From NCBI RefSeq assembly GCF_046097105.1, contig NZ_CP175562.1:930001-994000 (forward strand): a stretch of 64,000 nt of DNA, given 5' to 3'. Both the position numbers and the translations under genes were made by a program. Below are positions 50,334 to 59,244 of the stretch, piece after piece (the first letter of the stretch is position 1; every line of letters starts with the position of its first letter). The notes under the pieces were generated by a model. The model had not been told where the DNA came from. It saw nothing but the letters and a program-made list of their open reading frames with translations, and did not search any database. This DNA comes from Natroniella sp046097105 (GTDB lineage Bacteria > Bacillota > Halanaerobiia > Halobacteroidales > Halobacteroidaceae).

Positions 50334-51989
50334 ATGAGTCAATTATTAAGTAGGTTGCAAGAAGAGATATTACTTTTAGATGGAGCAATGGGGACAGAAT
50401 TACAAAATAAAGGTTTAGAGGTCGGAAACTGTCCTGAAAAATTGAATTTGACACATCCTAAGATATTAAAGGAGATCCATAATAGTTATGTAAAAGCAGG
50501 TAGTGACATTATTCAGACCAATACTTTCGGGGCCAACAGCATTAAATTAGATAAATATGGATTAAGTGAAGAAATTGAAAAGATTAATACTACTGCTGTC
50601 AAGTTAGCTCAAGAAGCTGCTAATCAGAACACACTCATTTCAGCTTCAATTGGCCCTACTGGTAAGTTATTAGAGCCAATGGGTATTCTATCTTTTCAAG
50701 AAGCTTATGAAGTATTTGCCCAACAGGCTGAAATTTTAGCAGCAGCGGGAGCAGATTTGATCAATATCGAAACGATGATCGATTTACAAGAAGCTAAAGC
50801 TGCTCTAATTGCGGTTAAAGAAAATACATCATTACCTGTCATCTGTAACTTGACCTATGAAACGGGCCAAAGAACTGTGACCGGTACTGACCCTATGACT
50901 GCTATCACCGTCTTAAAAGCAGCAGGAGCAGATATAATTGGGGCTAACTGTGGTCTTGGCCCAGCAGAGTTAACTAAGATCATCAACACGATGGGCCAAC
51001 AAAAATCTAGCTATTTAGCAGTCCAACCAAATGCTGGTTTACCTGTCTTAGATGAACACAACCAAACTATTTTTCCTATGGAAGCTGAAGAGATGGCCAG
51101 TTATGGAGCAGATTTTGTTGCAGCAGGAGCAAATATCATTGGTGGATGTTGTGGCTCAAGTCCAGATTATATCCGTTTATTAAGAGCAGAAATTAAAGAT
51201 CTCAAACCTAAATCAGAAGCTGAACAAATAAAAGTAAGAGTAGCTAGCCGTACTCAACAATTGAGCCTTAATCAAACAAAACCACTCTTTGTCGGAGATA
51301 AAATTGACTCAACTGAGCAAACAGATTTAGCAACAGAGCTAAAAAATAATAAGACTAATCTACTTAGCCAAGTAACTACTAATCAAGATCAAGCAGGAGC
51401 AGATATTATCAGTTGCAACCTCTCTGATCTAACTAAACCACAACAAGTTAAAAAAATAGTCAATACTGTTCAAATGAGAACCAGACTACCATTGGCCCTT
51501 AAATTAAAGAAACCAGAACTGTTAGAAGTTGCTTTACAATCAATAGTAGGTAAACCTTTAATTCAATTAGTCGATATTAATCAACCAAAAGCAGAAGAAA
51601 TATTAACCTTAACTAACAAGTATGGAGCAACTATTTTAATTCCAACTTTAATAGATAAGCAGCCTATTACAATAGAAAAAATATTGACTACTGTACAAAA
51701 TAATTTCGAACGATTAATAGACCTTGGAATTCAAAAAAATAATATTATTATTGAGTTACCTGCAACTGAGATTACTGCTCAACAGAGTTCAGGTCAACAA
51801 ATTCTAACTGCAATTAAGTCAATTAAAAAAGATTTAAACTTATCAACTGCTTTAAGGAAGAAGGAGCTTGTAACAAATCTACCTCACTCTGAAAAAGTTA
51901 AAACTACTTACTTAACGATGGCTATTCAAGCTGGATTAGATATTCTTATTTTAGATCCAACTCAGCAAAGATTAAAAAAACTCTGTTAA
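50334..51989 (+). CDS. Homocysteine S-methyltransferase with degenerate folate domain
   Basis: 551 aa. The N-terminal barrel (about 1-290) is an intact homocysteine/betaine-type methyltransferase: LLDGAMGTELQNKGLE, zinc Cys in GANCGLGP and in GGCCGSSPDYI. The C-terminal part (about 315-551) aligns with the pterin-binding barrel of MetH but has lost its marks: VGDKIDSTEQTD for GERINPTG, IISCNLSD for DVNxG, and no intact folate motifs at the end. There is no B12 domain. It is controlled by a SAM riboswitch and followed by metF. With the free corrinoid protein and intact folate methyltransferase at 46908-48472, a split methionine synthase is possible (inference). Confidence 0.88.
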   Translation: MSQLLSRLQEEILLLDGAMGTELQNKGLEVGNCPEKLNLTHPKILKEIHNSYVKAGSDIIQTNTFGANSIKLDKYGLSEEIEKINTTAVKLAQEAANQNTLISASIGPTGKLLEPMGILSFQEAYEVFAQQAEILAAAGADLINIETMIDLQEAKAALIAVKENTSLPVICNLTYETGQRTVTGTDPMTAITVLKAAGADIIGANCGLGPAELTKIINTMGQQKSSYLAVQPNAGLPVLDEHNQTIFPMEAEEMASYGADFVAAGANIIGGCCGSSPDYIRLLRAEIKDLKPKSEAEQIKVRVASRTQQLSLNQTKPLFVGDKIDSTEQTDLATELKNNKTNLLSQVTTNQDQAGADIISCNLSDLTKPQQVKKIVNTVQMRTRLPLALKLKKPELLEVALQSIVGKPLIQLVDINQPKAEEILTLTNKYGATILIPTLIDKQPITIEKILTTVQNNFERLIDLGIQKNNIIIELPATEITAQQSSGQQILTAIKSIKKDLNLSTALRKKELVTNLPHSEKVKTTYLTMAIQAGLDILILDPTQQRLKKLC

Positions 51990-52076
51990 AGAGTGTGTAA
52001 CTCAAAGATAGTTTATGTCTAATAAAGTACTACTAATGTTATAAATAAAAGTTAAGAGATAGAAAGGAGAAAAAAG

Positions 52077-52928
52077 ATGTTATTAAAAAATAAGTTACTA
52101 AAGAAAGAATTTATTATTACTAGTGAATTAACACCACCTAAAGGAACAGATTGTAGTCAAATGTATAAGCTAGCTGATAAACTAAAGTCAAAAGTAGATG
52201 CAGTTAATATTACTGATTCACCGATGGCTAAAATGAAGATGAGTTCAATAATGGCAGCTCACCTGATCGAAACTAAAACAGGTATCGAAACAATCCCTCA
52301 TATAAGTTGCCGAGATAAAAATTTAATTGCTCTTCAAGGAGACTTATTAGGAGCAGCTAACTTAGGAATTAAAAATATTTTAGCTGTAACAGGAGATGAC
52401 CCAACAATAGGAGATCATCCACAAGCAAGTCCAGTCTTTGATACTGATTCTATCGGACTTATTAAAACAATCAAACAATTAAATAATGGAACAGACCATA
52501 ACAATACTCCTCTAACTGCTAAAACTGAGTTGACAGTTGCTACCGCTGCTAACTTAGGGGCTGATAATTTAGAGCAAGAAATAGAAAAGTTAACTACTAA
52601 AATTGAGGCAGGTGCTAATTTCATTCAAACACAACCTGCTTATGATTTGGAAACAATAGAAAAATTTCTAGCTAAAACTGAACATCTTAAGGTTCCAATC
52701 TTAATCGGTATTTTACCTTTAACCAGTTATAAAATGGGTAATTACTTAGCTCAGCAAGTCCCTGGAATTAAAATTCCTCCTTCTGTTTTAAGCCAAATGA
52801 AAGGTAAAGGCAAAAAAGAAGGAATCAAGATTGCTCACAATCTTTTAGAAAAAGCTTATGATTTAATTGATGGAATTCATCTAATGTCGTCAAGTCAACC
52901 AGAAGTTTTATTAAATCTACTCCCATAA
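52077..52928 (+). CDS. metF: Methylenetetrahydrofolate reductase
   Basis: 283 aa FAD barrel, the normal short bacterial form. TSELTPPKGTD (variant ELxPPRG), TIPHISCRDKNLIALQGDLL, LAVTGDDPTIGDHP, ANFIQTQPAYDLETI and PILIGILPLTSYKMGNYLA are typical. Makes methyl-THF for methionine synthesis. It lies 87 bases after the homocysteine methyltransferase gene and shares the riboswitch. AAAGGAG before ATG. Confidence 0.93.
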   Translation: MLLKNKLLKKEFIITSELTPPKGTDCSQMYKLADKLKSKVDAVNITDSPMAKMKMSSIMAAHLIETKTGIETIPHISCRDKNLIALQGDLLGAANLGIKNILAVTGDDPTIGDHPQASPVFDTDSIGLIKTIKQLNNGTDHNNTPLTAKTELTVATAANLGADNLEQEIEKLTTKIEAGANFIQTQPAYDLETIEKFLAKTEHLKVPILIGILPLTSYKMGNYLAQQVPGIKIPPSVLSQMKGKGKKEGIKIAHNLLEKAYDLIDGIHLMSSSQPEVLLNLLP

Positions 52929-52942
52929 ATTGCTTAATCTCA

Positions 52943-52973
52943 AAACAGGTAACCAGTCTCTGGATACCTGTTT
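52943..52973 (+). terminator. Terminator of the met operon
   Basis: Stem AAACAGGTAaCCAG/CTGGaTACCTGTTT with a 3-base loop. Confidence 0.8.
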
Positions 52974-53173
52974 AACTTAAGTAATTATCTTCTTTTATCA
53001 CTTTCTCTAAAATTATCAAGCTTAGCTTCTTCTATATTCTTCAAAAGTCCCAAACAAGTTTTTGAATAATATTTAGACTTTTTTATCTCATAAAAAATCT
53101 TGGTAAAATTTAAGAATAATCTCTCTTAATATTCCCAATAATAAGATTAGATTTTGGAAAGGGAGGAACTTAA

Positions 53174-53818
53174 ATGAGAATTCCAGAACATATAGGAATA
53201 ATTCCTGATGGTAATAGAAGATGGGCTAAAAATAGAGGGTTAAATAAGGAAGAAGGCTATGCTCATGGCCTTAAACCAGGTTTGAAAGTCTTTAAGCTCT
53301 GCCAAGAAATTGGGGTTAAAGAGTTGACCTTCTATGGTTTTACAGTAGATAATACAAAAAGACGTACTGTTCAAACTCAAGCCTTTACTAAAGCATGTAT
53401 TGAGGCTGTTAAAATACTAGCTCAAGAAAAAGCATCAATTTTAGTAGTTGGTAATACAGATTCACCTATGTTTCCTGAGGAGTTATTACCATATACAACA
53501 CGAACAACTAACCAAGGAGAAAAGATCAAGGTTAATTTCCTTATCAATTATGGTTGGCATTGGGATTTAGGTAATTTAGAGCAGACTGAAAAGAGATCTA
53601 AACAAGGAGTAATTGATTCCTTACAATCAAAAGATATTTCTCGAATCGATCTTATTATTCGCTGGGGTAATCGACGAAGGCTTAGTGGCTTTTTGCCAGC
53701 TCAATCTGTTTATTCTGATTTTTATGTTGTTGAGGATTATTGGCCCGACTTTAAAGAAGAACACTTCTATCAAGCACTCAATTGGTATGATCAACAAGAT
53801 ATTACTCTTGGAGGATAA
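53174..53818 (+). CDS. Divergent undecaprenyl diphosphate synthase-family protein
   Basis: 214 aa (normal UppS about 245). The first motif IIPDGNRRWAKNRGL with the catalytic Asp is intact. The second, normally FSTENWKR, reads FTVDNTKRRTV, and the last, normally RTGGExRLSNF, reads IRWGNRRRLSGFLPAQ, so the conserved metal-binding Glu is absent. It is therefore a paralogue, perhaps making another chain length or working as a partner subunit (as in two-subunit cis-prenyltransferases). GGGAGGAA before ATG; followed by a DUF3231 gene. Confidence 0.8.
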   Translation: MRIPEHIGIIPDGNRRWAKNRGLNKEEGYAHGLKPGLKVFKLCQEIGVKELTFYGFTVDNTKRRTVQTQAFTKACIEAVKILAQEKASILVVGNTDSPMFPEELLPYTTRTTNQGEKIKVNFLINYGWHWDLGNLEQTEKRSKQGVIDSLQSKDISRIDLIIRWGNRRRLSGFLPAQSVYSDFYVVEDYWPDFKEEHFYQALNWYDQQDITLGG

Positions 53819-53841
53819 ACAATTGAAAGGAGTCAAATCTA

Positions 53842-54351
53842 ATGTCGATCTTAAAAAACATCACAGAAAAAGTCGGACAAAAGAAGAATAAGCAAATGAA
53901 GGTTCATGTTGGTGAAGCATTCTATTTGTGGGAATTATTAGTTGCCAGATACGATTCTCTAGATAAAACACAGATATATTGTGAATTTATTAATGATAAA
54001 GACTTTTTAGCAATCGTTAAACGAGGTATTCAGAAGTTAAAATCTCAGATTGGTAAGTTAGAAAATATTATGAGTGACCTTGGAATTACATTACCAAATA
54101 GACCACCAGCAAAAGTAAATATTAATAATAACATTACTATCGTTAAAGATAAAATGATCTTTAGAGATATTCACCGTGGTATCCAGGGTTATATTGATTT
54201 ACATACTCGAGCTTTTAAATCAGCAACTAATACAAAATTAAGAAGTCTATTTAAAGATTATCTGATTCAAGAATTAGATATGGCTGAAAAATTAGTTGAA
54301 TACGGCCAATTAAAAGGTTGGTTTCTTATTCCTCCTCCATTTGCAAAATAA
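53842..54351 (+). CDS. DUF3231 ferritin-like protein
   Basis: 169 aa. Helical, ending GQLKGWFLIPPPF, with VHVGEAFYLWELLVARYD and EYGQLKGW; matches the DUF3231 family, found in spore-formers and related to ferritin-like folds. Gene starts 24 bases after the UppS-like gene, so they are cotranscribed. AAAGGAG before ATG. Function unknown. Confidence 0.85.
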   Translation: MSILKNITEKVGQKKNKQMKVHVGEAFYLWELLVARYDSLDKTQIYCEFINDKDFLAIVKRGIQKLKSQIGKLENIMSDLGITLPNRPPAKVNINNNITIVKDKMIFRDIHRGIQGYIDLHTRAFKSATNTKLRSLFKDYLIQELDMAEKLVEYGQLKGWFLIPPPFAK

Positions 54352-54364
54352 ACTATCAAATTTT

Positions 54365-54404
54365 AAAGAGTCTTCTTACTTAAATTTAAGTAAGAAGACT
54401 CTTT
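54365..54404 (+). terminator. 40-bp perfect palindrome, terminator
   Basis: Arms AAAGAGTCTTCTTACTTAAA and complement, no loop, then TATCT; 14 bases after the DUF3231 stop. Confidence 0.85.
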
Positions 54405-54544
54405 ATCTATCTGAATCAAAATCTTTTCGCTAAAAATAACTCTAATTGCTCACAGTTCAGGAAATACTTAAAATTGGTTACTTGAATTAAAATAACTTTT
54501 GACTTTAGCTCCTTTATTAAATCAGTTAATTTCTCAAACCTTTC

Positions 54545-55270
54545 CTAGATATTATTAATTGCCTGTAACATTTCATCTAATAACTCATCATCCTTCAAGC
54601 GAAACTTAAATTCTACCCGGCGTGATTTATCACGATTAACCAAACCATCTGCTTTTTTAATCAAATTACTCTTCGATCTACCATTAGCTGTAATTCTCTC
54701 TTTCAACAATTCTTTATAATCATACTCTGGAAACTGATCACTTAAAATATAGCGAACTACACTATAAGCCCTCTGCTGAGACAACTCCAAATTATACATA
54801 TAACTACCAACATCATCAGTATGCCCTTCAACCACAATCTCTGAAACATGTTCTCGATATTGCGGTGCTAAAATAACATCTATATATTCAGGGATAAACT
54901 CTCTTAACTCTTCTTTAAATTGTGGTTGAATATTATCTTTTCCAAACTCAAACAAAACACTACCACTAAATCGAATCGCTCCTGTCCGCTGATCAACTTC
55001 AATATCCAGATCAGATTGAGCAAAAGTTTGACTTATATCTCTTACAATTTCTGCCCTAACCCCCATTAATTGTTCGATCTGGCTCTGATAATAATCTAGT
55101 TGCTTCTGCTGTTGTTCCAAACGGTACAGTTGAGACTGCCTCATAAATAAAGTAATGATTAAAAATAAAAGAATTACTAAAATGATTGTAGTCAGCAAAT
55201 CAGTAAAACTGGGCCAAAAACCCTCCTCACCTTCTGTTGAACTCAAAATTCGTCTATTCTTATTTAACAT
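54545..55270 (-). CDS. OmpA/MotB-domain protein (ZorB-like)
   Basis: 241 aa. A single membrane helix with an acidic residue at its start (PSFTDLLTTIILVILLFLII, D24), as in MotB/ZorB where this Asp carries protons. A short stalk (45-75) leads to an OmpA-type peptidoglycan-binding domain (about 90-235): SVLFEFGKDNIQPQF, VVEGHTDDVGSYMYN, LELSQQRAYSVVRYIL, GRSKSN. It is 11 bases after the MotA-like gene, a stator pair. Terminator follows in the convergent region. Confidence 0.9.
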   Translation of the reverse strand: MLNKNRRILSSTEGEEGFWPSFTDLLTTIILVILLFLIITLFMRQSQLYRLEQQQKQLDYYQSQIEQLMGVRAEIVRDISQTFAQSDLDIEVDQRTGAIRFSGSVLFEFGKDNIQPQFKEELREFIPEYIDVILAPQYREHVSEIVVEGHTDDVGSYMYNLELSQQRAYSVVRYILSDQFPEYDYKELLKERITANGRSKSNLIKKADGLVNRDKSRRVEFKFRLKDDELLDEMLQAINNI

Positions 55271-55281
55271 ATACTCACCCT

Positions 55282-57069
55282 TTAATCCTTTTGGCTACCT
55301 TTTAAATACTCTTCTAATTCTTGTGAGGTTAATACATTTATATCACCAGTTATTTCTGATTCTGATTCTTCTTCCTTAGTACTTTCTTTTTCTCTTTTTT
55401 CTTTTGAAATTGTAAATAGCTCTTTTAATTCTGTATTAAACTGATTATTTTGATTAATACTTTCACCTAGTTCATAAATTGATAAATTTAAATCTTTAAT
55501 TACTGACTCTAGATCATTAAGATTGAAATCAATATCACTTAAGAAATTACCTAATACAGTATCTATATTTTCAAATTTCTCACCAATTAATTGTTCTGTT
55601 ATCTCTATATAATTTTTAAATTCTTGTAAGATACTTTTTAATTCTTTACTATGAACTTGATTAAAATTATTCATTATCTTTTCTAACTTATTAATCTTAG
55701 TTGACATATTCTGATCTAATGTCTTAGCGAAATTATTTACTTTATAGATTAACTTTCCATTAGTTTGATTAATCTTTTCACAAGCTACTATCAACTTACT
55801 CTCTTCAGTCTGCTTTTGTTCTAAGTATTGACTTTGTTTCTTAAATTCTTGACTATATTCTGCTAAATAACTTTTCAGCCTTGTAGTCAATTTAGCCAAT
55901 AACTTACTCTGTGATTCATTTTCTTCTATAATAGCAGTCTCTAATTCTTTTATAGTTTCACTAAATTGTTCAGTATAAACCCTGAAGCTATCTTCTGTTT
56001 TTTCTGTTAAACTCTTCAATAGCTCAAGTTCTTTTTTGAGGGTTTGATTATTTTCATTCTGAATTTTAGTCTGTTCTTTAAATAATTCTAAATAATTATG
56101 TTGTTGATTTTGTAAATTATCAAATACTTTAAATAATGAAGCAAAATTATTATTTAAATCATCAAGACCTAGCTTAAATTGCTGATTAAAATCTTTCCCA
56201 TACTGATAAGTTTCCTTTAATTGCTGCTGAATTATATCAAATTTTTCAATACTTTTATTCAATCGATAATTAAATTGATTCATATGTTCCCTTCCTTGCT
56301 CAAACTCAGCAGAAAAATTTTCAAAGCTGTTCATACTTTTGTAAATATCTTCTAGTACTCCTCGCAACTGATTAATTGAATTGGTATATGTAGTAGTTAA
56401 TGCTTCTTGTAACTGATCGATCGATTCAGTAAATAAATTCCGTTCCACATTAGCAGTATAAACCTTGTTATCTAAATTATTTTCTAGCTTTAACATGATC
56501 TTTGTTAATAATTCTTCAGCATTAAAGATTTTAGTTACAAAGTTGACAATCAAAGAGTATAACATTCCAATAATACTGGTATTAAAAGCTATCTGCATTC
56601 CTGACATTACAGCTCCAAACTGCTCTAAGTTAATATCCGTTGTAGGTAGTTGACTTAACGAATAATATAAACCAATAAAAGTTCCTAAGACACCAACTAA
56701 AATAAAAAAAGAGATAGACTTCTGAACAAAAGCAAGTGAGCTGATAATTGGTAATGCCAAAAGAGAAGTTTCTTTTTCTAAATTAGTTCTTTTTCCCAGC
56801 TCTACTCTATAATCAGCAAAATAAGATTCAATAAATGAACGGGTATTTACTTGGGTTAATGAATTCCCTAATATATTCTTATATTCTACTACTAACTTCT
56901 TAATTGGCTCTTGAGTCATCCCTCCTCTATCAATCATTTGGTTCAACGAGATTAATTCTTTAAATATCTTGCCATAAAGGCCCAAATCAATAATTAATAA
57001 TATAGAAAGACTTACAAAAACAATTAGACTGATCAAATTGCTAAAAACTCCTTGCATAAAATATAGCAT
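55282..57069 (-). CDS. MotA/TolQ/ExbB-type channel with long coiled-coil tail (ZorA-like)
   Basis: 595 aa. Membrane helices at about 8-30, 118-138 and 152-178, with the channel motifs LVGVLGTFIGLYYSLSQLP and MSGMQIAFNTSIIGMLYSLI of the MotA/ExbB family. Residues about 205-570 form a long helical coiled coil rich in Lys, Glu and Gln, unlike MotA or ExbB (230-290 aa) but like ZorA of Zorya anti-phage systems. The C-terminal tail is acidic (KEEESESEITGD). Neighbours do not include ZorC, ZorD or ZorE. A TCATAAGTGAC site lies 98 bases upstream. AAAGGAG before ATG. Confidence 0.88.
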   Translation of the reverse strand: MLYFMQGVFSNLISLIVFVSLSILLIIDLGLYGKIFKELISLNQMIDRGGMTQEPIKKLVVEYKNILGNSLTQVNTRSFIESYFADYRVELGKRTNLEKETSLLALPIISSLAFVQKSISFFILVGVLGTFIGLYYSLSQLPTTDINLEQFGAVMSGMQIAFNTSIIGMLYSLIVNFVTKIFNAEELLTKIMLKLENNLDNKVYTANVERNLFTESIDQLQEALTTTYTNSINQLRGVLEDIYKSMNSFENFSAEFEQGREHMNQFNYRLNKSIEKFDIIQQQLKETYQYGKDFNQQFKLGLDDLNNNFASLFKVFDNLQNQQHNYLELFKEQTKIQNENNQTLKKELELLKSLTEKTEDSFRVYTEQFSETIKELETAIIEENESQSKLLAKLTTRLKSYLAEYSQEFKKQSQYLEQKQTEESKLIVACEKINQTNGKLIYKVNNFAKTLDQNMSTKINKLEKIMNNFNQVHSKELKSILQEFKNYIEITEQLIGEKFENIDTVLGNFLSDIDFNLNDLESVIKDLNLSIYELGESINQNNQFNTELKELFTISKEKREKESTKEEESESEITGDINVLTSQELEEYLKGSQKD

Positions 57070-57167
57070 TATTAACTCCTTTCTGATTAATTAATTACCT
57101 TTATCTATTTTATATTCATCTCTTATATTAATTATTTTTGAATTATAATATTTTATTAATTTATTAG

Positions 57168-57178
57168 TCATAAGTGAC
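57168..57178 (-). promoter_or_regulatory. TCATAAGTGAC element, copy D
   Basis: Part of a TTAGTCATAAGTGACTAA palindrome 99 bases before the MotA-like ATG; a related GTGACC half lies ten bases on. Confidence 0.5.
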
Positions 57179-57294
57179 TAATAATAAAGTGACCATAAAC
57201 TGAAAATTTATAATATTTTGATATACGAGTTATAAGTCTAATTTTTACTAGTATAGTTAAATACACAAACACCATTTTATAACCTAAAATAAAA

Positions 57295-57318
57295 AAACAG
57301 AGGAGTACTCCTCTGTTT
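57295..57318 (-). terminator. Terminator of the 57325 gene
   Basis: Perfect 24-bp palindrome (arms AAACAGAGGAGT), then T-run on the minus strand, between the 125-aa gene and the MotA-like gene. Confidence 0.85.
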
Positions 57319-57324
57319 ATAAGT

Positions 57325-57702
57325 CTAATCCTTCTTCTTTTTTGTAATTACCTTTTTAATTGTCTTCTTATCATCATTCATCTCTTCAATTACTTCCTCT
57401 TCTACTTCTAACACATCACCTTGTTGTATTTCATCAGATGAACTTAATGCTAGAACATCTTCTAAATCAGCCCTCAATAACTCTTGTAAGTCTATCCCAG
57501 TTTTCATTAATTGAACTACACTTTCCTGAAATTCAATCAATTTTTCAGGGTTAATTTGCTCCATATCTACTATTTTCTTTAATTCTTCAGCCTCAGCATT
57601 AACTAACTGAGCAAGTGCTGTTCTAGCTAGAGCAGTAGATTCTAAAACATCGGTGATTGCTTCTTCTCTATTCTTTTTTGTCGGTTCTAACTCTTCGAAC
57701 AT
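57325..57702 (-). CDS. Acidic hypothetical protein with spore-surface-type NAEAE motif
   Basis: 125 aa from ATG 57702 (favoured by spacing to GAAAGGGG; an earlier ATG at 57723 exists). The middle reads LESTALARTALAQLVNAEAEE, a pattern like the S(I/V)ALEExALAHIINAEGEKI segment of Bacillus/Clostridium spore-surface proteins. The C-terminus is acidic then Lys-rich (ITKKKKD). Function unknown. Confidence 0.6.
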   Translation of the reverse strand: MFEELEPTKKNREEAITDVLESTALARTALAQLVNAEAEELKKIVDMEQINPEKLIEFQESVVQLMKTGIDLQELLRADLEDVLALSSSDEIQQGDVLEVEEEVIEEMNDDKKTIKKVITKKKKD

Positions 57703-57918
57703 AATATCCAACCCCTTTCCCATGTTAACAAAATACTTATTTTATTTTACATTATATTCTATTAAGGGTTTGGGTTAAATATAACTAAATAAAGTAAAAG
57801 TTTAAAATTAACCCACTATATTACTAACTTATATTTGATGGAAATAAAAATATGAATTATTTTTTGTAATTAATTTGTATTTAAGATTATTGCTTTTTTA
57901 TTCACTTGACTTAATTAT

Positions 57919-59241
57919 TTAATTTTCTAAATTAATAAAATTAGGTTGAGTAACACAACCTGTTGCACTGGCAATTACATCTTTCTTTCCTGCTCTAGTA
58001 TAAATCCCCTTAAATTCATGGTTATATAAAAATAATCCTAAAATATACTTAAAAGCTTCAAATTTGAGCTCTCCTTCTTTAAAGACTGCTAAATCATGAC
58101 TGGGTAATGGACAATATTCCTGAACTAAATGAGTTCCAGGCTCAACCCCTTCTAACTTGGTCTTCCATTCTTGGTCAGTTAACTCTTTACCGATTACTAC
58201 TCCTTGGCCTCCATACAGATCCATTGGTTTTAAGACAAACTGATCTTTATTATTTCTTACTTGATTAACTAGCTTTTTACTTGTTGGTTGATAATTAAAT
58301 GTCAAGGGAATATGCTGCTTGATAAATTTCTTTTCAGCTTCATCTAAAAAATCATTCTGTTTTTGATTATGTAAAATAGAAAAAATAACCTTGTTATGTA
58401 TAATTTGCGATCTAATAGGGCCAACCACACAGACATCTTGATTGCGATAGGCAGCCAAAAAGCCATCTATCTCTTGATAGTGCTCCATTAAATCCAAAGT
58501 CACTGCCCGTCGATAAATCAAATCCACTCTAAAATCGTCATTATACAAATTATTCCCATTATAAGTTAATTCTCTAGGGTCAATAATTTGAACCGAATAA
58601 CCCTTCTGACTCAATAATCTTTGAAAATATTTAAATTCACTAACCATTCCGTAGCCTTCAAAATCCATAATGCCAATATTCGGTCGTTCTAGCTGACCTC
58701 CAAATTGGCGATAATTACTTAATAAAGTATTCACCCAACTATCTAATAATTCACAATACTCAAATTTGTAATCCTCAGCCAAAGTTTTAACTGCAGCAGT
58801 ATTCAAAAAGTATTCTTCTAAAATATTGGTCTTAACCATTCCAGAAGAGCCATCTGTATTCAATTCACAAAATTTAAAGTCTTTTGGCCCATAATAAAAT
58901 ATATCAAAACGAGCCATCGGAAAATAAGAATCATAACCAGGATCAACCAATATCAACTCTTCTAACTCCTTGGAAAATCCAAAGTATGATCGAAACTCTT
59001 GATCAGTTAAATATCTATCGATAACTTTATTCAAAATTTTAGCCATTTGATCGGTCAATTCTTTAAATTTCTTTCTTTCTAAAGAACTAAAAAAAAAGGG
59101 TTGGTATAAAAAAGGAATCACTGCCCCTTGGTAATAGGCAGCTGAATCTTCAAGTTTCCGGGCCAACAATTGGTAATCATTATCATATTTTGCTGCATCT
59201 GCTGTCAATATCTTTTGGTACTTTTGAAATAGTTGATCCAT
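57919..59241 (-). CDS. ATP-grasp ligase, glutathionylspermidine-synthase-like
   Basis: 440 aa. A C-terminal-type ATP-grasp: FCELNTDGSSGMVKTNILE (metal-binding ELNTDxSSGM), GIMDFEGYGMVSEF, RQITHNKVIF-like region, VLKPMDLYGGQGVVIG (nucleotide loop), LVQEYCPLPSH and TRAGKKDVIASATGC. This matches the circularly permuted ATP-grasp of glutathionylspermidine synthase and related amino-acid ligases, not GshB. It overlaps the operon just 3 bases after gshA. It may ligate the second amino acid or amine to gamma-glutamylcysteine. The final product is unknown. Confidence 0.8.
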   Translation of the reverse strand: MDQLFQKYQKILTADAAKYDNDYQLLARKLEDSAAYYQGAVIPFLYQPFFFSSLERKKFKELTDQMAKILNKVIDRYLTDQEFRSYFGFSKELEELILVDPGYDSYFPMARFDIFYYGPKDFKFCELNTDGSSGMVKTNILEEYFLNTAAVKTLAEDYKFEYCELLDSWVNTLLSNYRQFGGQLERPNIGIMDFEGYGMVSEFKYFQRLLSQKGYSVQIIDPRELTYNGNNLYNDDFRVDLIYRRAVTLDLMEHYQEIDGFLAAYRNQDVCVVGPIRSQIIHNKVIFSILHNQKQNDFLDEAEKKFIKQHIPLTFNYQPTSKKLVNQVRNNKDQFVLKPMDLYGGQGVVIGKELTDQEWKTKLEGVEPGTHLVQEYCPLPSHDLAVFKEGELKFEAFKYILGLFLYNHEFKGIYTRAGKKDVIASATGCVTQPNFINLEN

Positions 59242-59244
59242 CAG

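Noticed and set aside
53613..53891. Overlapping plus-strand frame of 92 aa
   Set aside because: Lies across the end of the UppS-like gene and the start of the DUF3231 gene in another frame, without a ribosome site.
54545..57069. A complete Zorya defence system
   Set aside because: Only A- and B-like genes are present; no ZorC, ZorD or ZorE-type gene within several kilobases.
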